64,000 bases of DNA from Bradyrhizobium tropiciagri (GTDB lineage Bacteria; Pseudomonadota; Alphaproteobacteria; Rhizobiales; Xanthobacteraceae). Location: positions 1 to 64,000 of the forward strand of contig NZ_LFLZ01000029.1 in NCBI RefSeq assembly GCF_001189845.1, given 5' to 3'. Position 1 is the first letter of the stretch. Each line of letters opens with the position of its first letter. A model generated the notes under the pieces. The model was not told the origin of the DNA. It saw only the letters and a program-made list of their open reading frames with translations, and made no database searches. The translations under genes and the position numbers were made by a program. Of this stretch, positions 59,416 to 64,000 are shown piece after piece.

Positions 59416-60261
59416 TCACGAGCCCTTCGCGGGCCGCACGTTCTTCGGCGCCTGGGCCATCGCGCGGGCCAGCACCTGGGCTTCCTTCTTCAGCATGTCG
59501 GCGAGCTCGGTTTCGCGGCGGCGGATGCGGTCGGTGGCCGCGCCGATCGACAGCGCGGCGACCACCTCGCCGGCATCGTCGCGGACGGGAACGCCGACGC
59601 CACCCATGCCGGGGAACGCAGCGTCGAGCAGCACGGTGTGCCCGGCCTTGCGCGCCACCGCGATCCGCTCGCGGAGGAATTTTGGCGTGATGCGCGGCGA
59701 CTTCGCCAGCCGCGGCACGATCACCTCGATCACGGCCTCGATCTCGGCGTCGGGCAGCCAGACCAACAGCGCCAGCGCACCGGCGCCGACACCGAGCGGA
59801 CGGCGACTGCCGATCTGCAGATAGTTCGGTTGCAGCGGGTGGCTGCCGACCGAGCGCGCCAGATACAGCGCCTCGACGCCTGATCGCACCGATAACAGCG
59901 CCGTGTCGGCCGAGCGCTCCGACAGCCGCAACAGGCTCGGCTGCGCCAGCTCGGCGATGTCGACCGAGCGGCGCGCGCCGACTGCCATCACCCGCGCCTC
60001 CTGGCCAAGCTCATAGGTCTTGGCCCCGGTGACCCGGCTGACAAAACCTTCCTCGATCAGCGAGTTGAGGATGCGCAGCGCGGTCGCCTTGTTCAGCGAC
60101 GTGGTGTCGGCGATGTCGGTCAGCCGCAACGGCGAGCGCTGCGCCAGCACGCGCAGGATCGCGCAGACCTTCTGGATCGCGTTGAACTTGTCGGGTTGGC
60201 CCGGCTCCGGCAATGGCCTCTTGCGGCTGGTCCGCGCGGTCGCAGTCGTGGAGGCGTTCAT
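59416..60261 (-). CDS. IclR-family transcriptional regulator
   Basis: 281 residues from ATG 60261. The N-terminal HTH (FNAIQKVCAILRVLAQRSPLRLTDIADTTSLNKATALRILNSLIEEGFV) spans about residues 28-85, followed by the effector domain with SVDIAELAQPSLLRLSERSADTALLSVRSGVEALYL. Family members control aromatic or carboxylate catabolism. Its target is likely the hydrolase pair downstream on the same strand, or the transporter at 60447 upstream. Confidence 0.92.
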   Translation of the reverse strand: MNASTTATARTSRKRPLPEPGQPDKFNAIQKVCAILRVLAQRSPLRLTDIADTTSLNKATALRILNSLIEEGFVSRVTGAKTYELGQEARVMAVGARRSVDIAELAQPSLLRLSERSADTALLSVRSGVEALYLARSVGSHPLQPNYLQIGSRRPLGVGAGALALLVWLPDAEIEAVIEVIVPRLAKSPRITPKFLRERIAVARKAGHTVLLDAAFPGMGGVGVPVRDDAGEVVAALSIGAATDRIRRRETELADMLKKEAQVLARAMAQAPKNVRPAKGS

Positions 60262-60446
60262 GCCTGGCCTTCCTTGCCTCGATTCCAAAATCCTGAACCG
60301 GGCACGAAGAGAATGCGCCCGGCGGGCATCATCCTAAAACGGATGATGTGCAGCGGACACCGTATACTTTCGTCAGATGAAACTTTGATATCGACTATCT
60401 ACGCTGCCTTGCAGCAATAGCGGCACTCGAATTTCGCTTCACGAAA

Positions 60447-61736
60447 TCAGGCCAACCGCATCCTACGAATGGTGAAGAGTGCGCCGAGGCTGAGGATGCA
60501 GACCGCGGTGAGATAATAGCCCGGCGCGAGCTCGCCGATCAGCGGATAGCCGCCCATCCATGTCATGATCGCCGGCCCCATGCCGCCGAACAATGTGACG
60601 CCGATATTGTAGCTGAGGCCGAGCCCGGTCGCACGCGTCGCCGGCGGAAACAGCTCCGACATCAGCGCGGCCAGCGGCCCGTAATACAGCGACTTGAGCA
60701 CGCCGAGCCAGAGCACGCCGAGCAGGATGATGGTGGGCGTCGGCTTGCCGGTGAGCAGCAGGAAGGCCGGGAAGATCGACACCAGCAGCAGCAGCGCAAA
60801 CAGGATCATGTGCGTGGTGCGTCCGATCTTGTCGGAGACGAAGCCCGCGATCGGCGCGAGCAGCGCGACCGCGGTCTGCGCGACCAGCGCCGCCATGAAT
60901 CCGACCGCCGGCGGCAGGTTCAGCGTCTTCACCACATAGGTCGGCATGTAGACGATCAAATAATTCACCGCGGTCGACACCGCGAGCGCGCCGATTGCAA
61001 GGATGGTGGCGAGCTTCTGCCGCGCGAGCACTTCCCTGACCGGCGAATCCTGCTTTCCGGCGGCCGGAGGCGGCGTTGCGTCGTCGACATGGTTGCGGAT
61101 GTAGATGCCGACCGGGCCGATCAGCACGCCGAACAGGAACGGCAGCCGCCAGCCCCAGGATTGCAGATCCTCAGGACTCATCAACGAGGTCAGCAGCGCG
61201 CCGAAGCCGGCGCCGAGCAGGCCGCTGACGCCCTGGCTCGCGAACTGCCAGCTCGCGACAAAACCGCGCCGCTCCGGCATGTGCTCGACCAGGAACGCGG
61301 TCGAGGAACCGAACTCACCGCCCGCGGAGAAGCCCTGCACCAGCCGCGCCAGCATCACCGCGATCGGCGCCAGGATGCCGATCGTCTCAAAGGTCGGCAT
61401 CAGCGCCAGCACCAGCGTGCCAAAGGTCATCAGCACGATCGACAGCATCAGCGAGGCCTTGCGGCCATGCCGGTCGGCATAGGCGCCGAGCACGACGCCG
61501 CCGATCGGGCGGATCAGGAACGACAGTCCGAAGCTGCCGAAGGTCAGCAGCAGCGAGGTGGTCGGATCATTGGCCGGAAAGAACGCCTTGGAGAGGTAGA
61601 CCGCGAAATAGGCGTAGACCGAGATGTCGTACCATTCGAGCGCATTGCCGATCGAGGTCGCGACGATCAGGCGGGTGATGTTTTTCTTGTCGACCGCAGT
61701 TGCGTGCTGAGCGTCGGCCGGCGTCGATGATGTCAT
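60447..61736 (-). CDS. MFS transporter, metabolite:H+ symporter (MHS) family
   Basis: 429 residues from ATG 61736 with 12 membrane helices. The MHS signature is NALEWYDISVYAYFAVYLSKAFFP in helix 1 and RPIGGVVLGAYADRHGRKASLMLSI in loop 2-3 (motif A); LARLVQGFSAGGEFGSSTAFLVEHMP follows. MHS proteins import organic acids, betaine, shikimate or citrate with protons. Probably controlled by IclR and supplying substrate to the hydrolase or M20 enzyme. Confidence 0.92.
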   Translation of the reverse strand: MTSSTPADAQHATAVDKKNITRLIVATSIGNALEWYDISVYAYFAVYLSKAFFPANDPTTSLLLTFGSFGLSFLIRPIGGVVLGAYADRHGRKASLMLSIVLMTFGTLVLALMPTFETIGILAPIAVMLARLVQGFSAGGEFGSSTAFLVEHMPERRGFVASWQFASQGVSGLLGAGFGALLTSLMSPEDLQSWGWRLPFLFGVLIGPVGIYIRNHVDDATPPPAAGKQDSPVREVLARQKLATILAIGALAVSTAVNYLIVYMPTYVVKTLNLPPAVGFMAALVAQTAVALLAPIAGFVSDKIGRTTHMILFALLLLVSIFPAFLLLTGKPTPTIILLGVLWLGVLKSLYYGPLAALMSELFPPATRATGLGLSYNIGVTLFGGMGPAIMTWMGGYPLIGELAPGYYLTAVCILSLGALFTIRRMRLA

Positions 61737-61810
61737 TTGAATTTCCTTAGCAGCGTCGGCCACCATTTCTCTGCCTGTCATGCCCGTGCTTGACCCGAGC
61801 ATCCATGTCT

Positions 61811-61920
61811 CCCTGTCATCCTGAGGAGCGGCGTCAGCCGCGTCTCGAAGGATCGACGGCCACCAGCAGGGCCGTGCATCCTTCGAGGCTCGCAAGAGCT
61901 CGCACCTCAGGATGACGGGG
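61811..61920. repeat. Palindromic repeat (family E), divergent copy
   Basis: CCTGTCATCCTGAGGAGC at the left and GCACCTCAGGATGACGGG at the right, with GAAGGATCGACGGCC and CATCCTTCGAGGCTCGC inside. It differs from the other copies in the first arm (CCCTGTC for CCCGTC). Confidence 0.85.
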
Positions 61921-61940
61921 AAAGATACAGCGCCCGCCCT

Positions 61941-63326
61941 TCAACCTTTGCGCGACGCCTCGCCGAGATCCCAGAACAGGCCGGCCATGATGGTCAGCGC
62001 CTCCTCGGTCACCGGCAACAGGATGTGCTCGTCGGGCGCGTGCTGCGAGCATCCCGGATAGGAATGCGGCACCCAGATCGTCGGCAGCCCGAGGCCTTCA
62101 GAGAACACGTCGTTGGGCAGCGAGCCGCCGAAGTTCGGCAGCACCGCCGGCGCCTTGCCGGTCGTGGTGCGGATCGAGTTCGCCGCCCAGTCGATCCACG
62201 GGCTGTCCATGTCGGTGCGCGAGGCGCCGAAGCGCTGCGCGCCGGAGACTTCGACCATCGGAAAGCCGTTCTTGTGCAGATAATCGCGCACGCCGTCGAT
62301 CACTTCGAGATATTTCGTGCCGACCACGAAGCGGAGCTGCAGCACCGCGTTCGCCTTGCCGGGGATCGCGTTGGCGGGCTTGTCGATATTGCCCGACGAC
62401 ATCGCCAGCACTTCCAACGTATTCCAGGCGTAGAGCCGTTCGGCCGCGGTCAGGCCCTCCTCGCCCCAATCCTCCGCCAGCTGAGGTTCGTCCGCCGTCG
62501 GCTTGATCTCGACGTCGGCGAGCGCGGCGTGGACGCGGTTCGAGATCGGCGGCGGTTTCAGGATCTCGAGCTTCATGCGGCCCTTGCCGTCGACCAGGCT
62601 CGCGATCGCGTTCACCAGGATCGTCGCGGGATTAGCCAGCACGCCGCCCCAATTGCCGGAATGGTTGCCGCCCTCACGCAGATTGACGTCGAGATGGATG
62701 CGGTTGCCACCGCGGCAACCGAGGAAGATGGTCGGCCGTTCTGCCGACAGCCTGGGCCCGTCGGAGGCAATGAACAGATCGGCCTTCAGCTCCTCGCGAT
62801 GCGCCTCGCAGACCTCGCGCAGGTCGGGCGAGCCGATCTCCTCGCCGGTCTCGATGATGAACTTGGCGTTGAAGCCGAGCTTGCCGCCGCGCGCCTGCTT
62901 CACCGCGCGGAGCGCGGCCATGTTGATCGAATGCTGGCCCTTGTTGTCGGCGGTACCGCGGCCATAGGCGCGATCACCCTTGACCGTGATCTGCCAGGGA
63001 TTGAGCCCATCGCGCCATTCGCCGACCATGCCGTCGACGACGTCGCCGTGGCCGTAGGTCAGCACGGTCGGCCGCGCGGCATCTTCCTGGTAGTCGGCGA
63101 TCAGATAGGGTCCGCGGCCGGTCGGCGACTCGATCAGCCGGGTCTTGAAATCGAGCTCGGCGAAGGCCGGCTGCAAATTCTCCACCAGATAGGCACGCAA
63201 CGCATGGGCCTTGTCAGCATTCAGGCTCTCGGTCTGGTAGCCGACCCTGCGGTCGAGCTCCTTCAGGAACTGTCCCGATTGAATATGCTCCCGCACATTT
63301 GCGATCGCGTCGGCCCGTGTCGCCAT
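61941..63326 (-). CDS. M20-family metallopeptidase (carboxypeptidase/dipeptidase-like)
   Basis: 461 residues from ATG 63326. The metal site is TVLTYGHGDVVDGMVG (His, Asp) and YGRGTADNKGQHSINMAALRAV (bridging Asp); the catalytic Glu pair is in FIIETGEEIGSPDL, and the distal His in GANHSGNWGGVLANP-like (here GGNHSGNWGGVL). It has the longer M20 form with a lid domain. Cleaves a peptide or N-acyl/carbamoyl bond; the substrate is unknown. It starts a same-strand group with the MHS transporter and IclR. The long frame before ATG 63326 is rejected. Confidence 0.9.
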   Translation of the reverse strand: MATRADAIANVREHIQSGQFLKELDRRVGYQTESLNADKAHALRAYLVENLQPAFAELDFKTRLIESPTGRGPYLIADYQEDAARPTVLTYGHGDVVDGMVGEWRDGLNPWQITVKGDRAYGRGTADNKGQHSINMAALRAVKQARGGKLGFNAKFIIETGEEIGSPDLREVCEAHREELKADLFIASDGPRLSAERPTIFLGCRGGNRIHLDVNLREGGNHSGNWGGVLANPATILVNAIASLVDGKGRMKLEILKPPPISNRVHAALADVEIKPTADEPQLAEDWGEEGLTAAERLYAWNTLEVLAMSSGNIDKPANAIPGKANAVLQLRFVVGTKYLEVIDGVRDYLHKNGFPMVEVSGAQRFGASRTDMDSPWIDWAANSIRTTTGKAPAVLPNFGGSLPNDVFSEGLGLPTIWVPHSYPGCSQHAPDEHILLPVTEEALTIMAGLFWDLGEASRKG

Positions 63327-63565
63327 GATTGTCCCTTCGTCCGGTCGCATCTTGGCATGATCCCGTCGGATCGCTGCGTCGCACATCCGGATCATGCTTC
63401 TGGAGGCCGGCAACCTATCGGGATCGGCCCGCCACCGGAAGGGTGTGAATCGCGAAGGGGCCTTGCCAAAACGTGGGAAGTCGCAACAAGTTGACGGTGG
63501 GACGTCCGGGATTGGACCGGGCAGCAATCGAGGCGGCGCTCAAGGTTTCGACCAAGGTTTCGACA

Positions 63566-64000
63566 ATGACAAAACAAATCCGGCTCAACGCCTTTGCCAT
63601 GAACTGCGTGGCGCATCAGTCACCGGGGCTATGGACCCATCCGCGCGATCGCACCAAGGACTACAACAAGCTGTCCTACTGGACCGACCTGGCGAAGACG
63701 CTGGAGCGCGGCCGGTTCGACGGTCTGTTCCTCGCCGATGTGCTCGGCGTCTACGATGTCTATGGCGGCAATCCGGATGCGGCGCTGCGCAACGCGGCGC
63801 AGACCCCGGCCAACGAGCCGTTGATGCTGATCGCGGCGATGGCCGCGGTGACCGAAAATCTCGGCTTCGGCGTCACCAGCAATCTCTCGTTCGAGCCGCC
63901 CTACCCGTTCGCGCGGCGGATGTCGACGCTCGATCATCTGACCAATGGCCGCGTCGGCTGGAACGTGGTGACCGGCTATCTCGATTCCGCGGCGCGCGGC
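63566..64000 (+). CDS. NtaA/SnaA/DszA-type flavin monooxygenase, 5' part (runs off window)
   Basis: 145 codons read from ATG 63566 to the window edge, without a stop. MTKQIRLNAFAMNCVAHQSPGLWTHPRDR is the standard start of this family, then ERGRFDGLFLADVLGVYDVYGG, FGVTSNLSFEPPYPFARRMSTLDHLTNGRVGWNVVTGYLDSAARG. It is a second copy of the family at 36221, but with a different N-terminus. FMNH2-dependent oxygenation of an organic amine, sulfonate or similar is likely. Upstream, AAGGTTTCGAC is repeated twice (63542 and 63553). It is divergent from the M20 gene. Confidence 0.93.
   Translation, partial: MTKQIRLNAFAMNCVAHQSPGLWTHPRDRTKDYNKLSYWTDLAKTLERGRFDGLFLADVLGVYDVYGGNPDAALRNAAQTPANEPLMLIAAMAAVTENLGFGVTSNLSFEPPYPFARRMSTLDHLTNGRVGWNVVTGYLDSAARG

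Noticed and set aside
62025..63494. 489-codon plus-strand frame opposite the M20 peptidase
   Set aside because: Antisense shadow of a gene with clear metal-binding motifs.
1..64000. tRNA, rRNA, prophage or transposase genes
   Set aside because: I looked along the intergenic regions for cloverleaf-type sequence and for integrase/transposase motifs and found none; a computed search would be more sensitive.

Overview
The window looks like a chromosomal segment of an alphaproteobacterium of the Bradyrhizobium / Nitrobacteraceae type. The evidence is high GC with strong third-position bias, a 41-residue L36 ribosomal protein, a Lys/Ala histone H1-like protein, many catabolic genes each with a local LysR/IclR/Lrp/ArsR regulator, and dense intergenic palindromic repeats typical of that group. 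The genus is inferred from overall character, not from a marker gene. I see no rRNA, tRNA, CRISPR array, prophage or IS element.

Layout. 0-13 kb: outer-membrane porin, histone-like protein, and a glycolate oxidase locus (glcF-glcE, with glcD about 3.2 kb away) interrupted by an ArsR regulator, a Tat-exported monooxygenase and a membrane acyltransferase; then a secreted cytochrome c, pyruvate oxidase (PoxB) and a membrane-anchored hydrolase. 13-18 kb: small conserved-looking ORF, TPR protein, rpmJ, and an amidohydrolase / dienelactone hydrolase / haloacid dehalogenase / YbaK run. 18.6-21.1 kb: a rare-looking fusion of trypsin-like protease, S1/P1-type nuclease and a histone-like basic tail. 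21-30 kb: LysR-pirin-wrbA, DUF5996, an Fe(II) cupin/JmjC-like gene, a GH5 glycosidase beside a polysaccharide-polymerase-like membrane protein, a DUF1080 hydrolase and a cupin. 30.6-34.7 kb: a giant five-GAF GGDEF/EAL protein. 35-38.4 kb: a three-gene catabolic operon (Ldh-type dehydrogenase, flavin monooxygenase, FAH hydrolase). 38.7-48 kb: LysR, small exported and membrane proteins, an Lrp regulator divergent from an indolepyruvate:ferredoxin oxidoreductase, an SSF symporter with its DUF3311 partner, and a TctC-type receptor. 48.4-53.2 kb: LysR plus an EmrA/EmrB-like efflux pair and an AhpD-like protein. 53.4-58 kb: a D-amino-acid transaminase-like gene and a complete GltIJKL-type amino-acid ABC transporter. 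58-64 kb: hydrolase, IclR, MHS-family transporter, M20 peptidase and the start of a second NtaA/SnaA-type monooxygenase.

Two features stand out over the whole window. First, eight genes (glcD among them) are broken by single-base indels, mostly one missing G or C; undoing one base restores a full-length family-typical protein each time, so most are probably sequence errors rather than real decay. Second, at least six families of palindromic intergenic repeat recur. One copy has entered the indolepyruvate oxidoreductase gene in frame, and another supplies a gene's stop codon.

The best candidates for something undescribed are the protease-nuclease-basic-tail fusion at 18.6-21.1 kb, the paired operators with identical 41-bp spacing before both efflux genes, and the in-frame repeat insertion.
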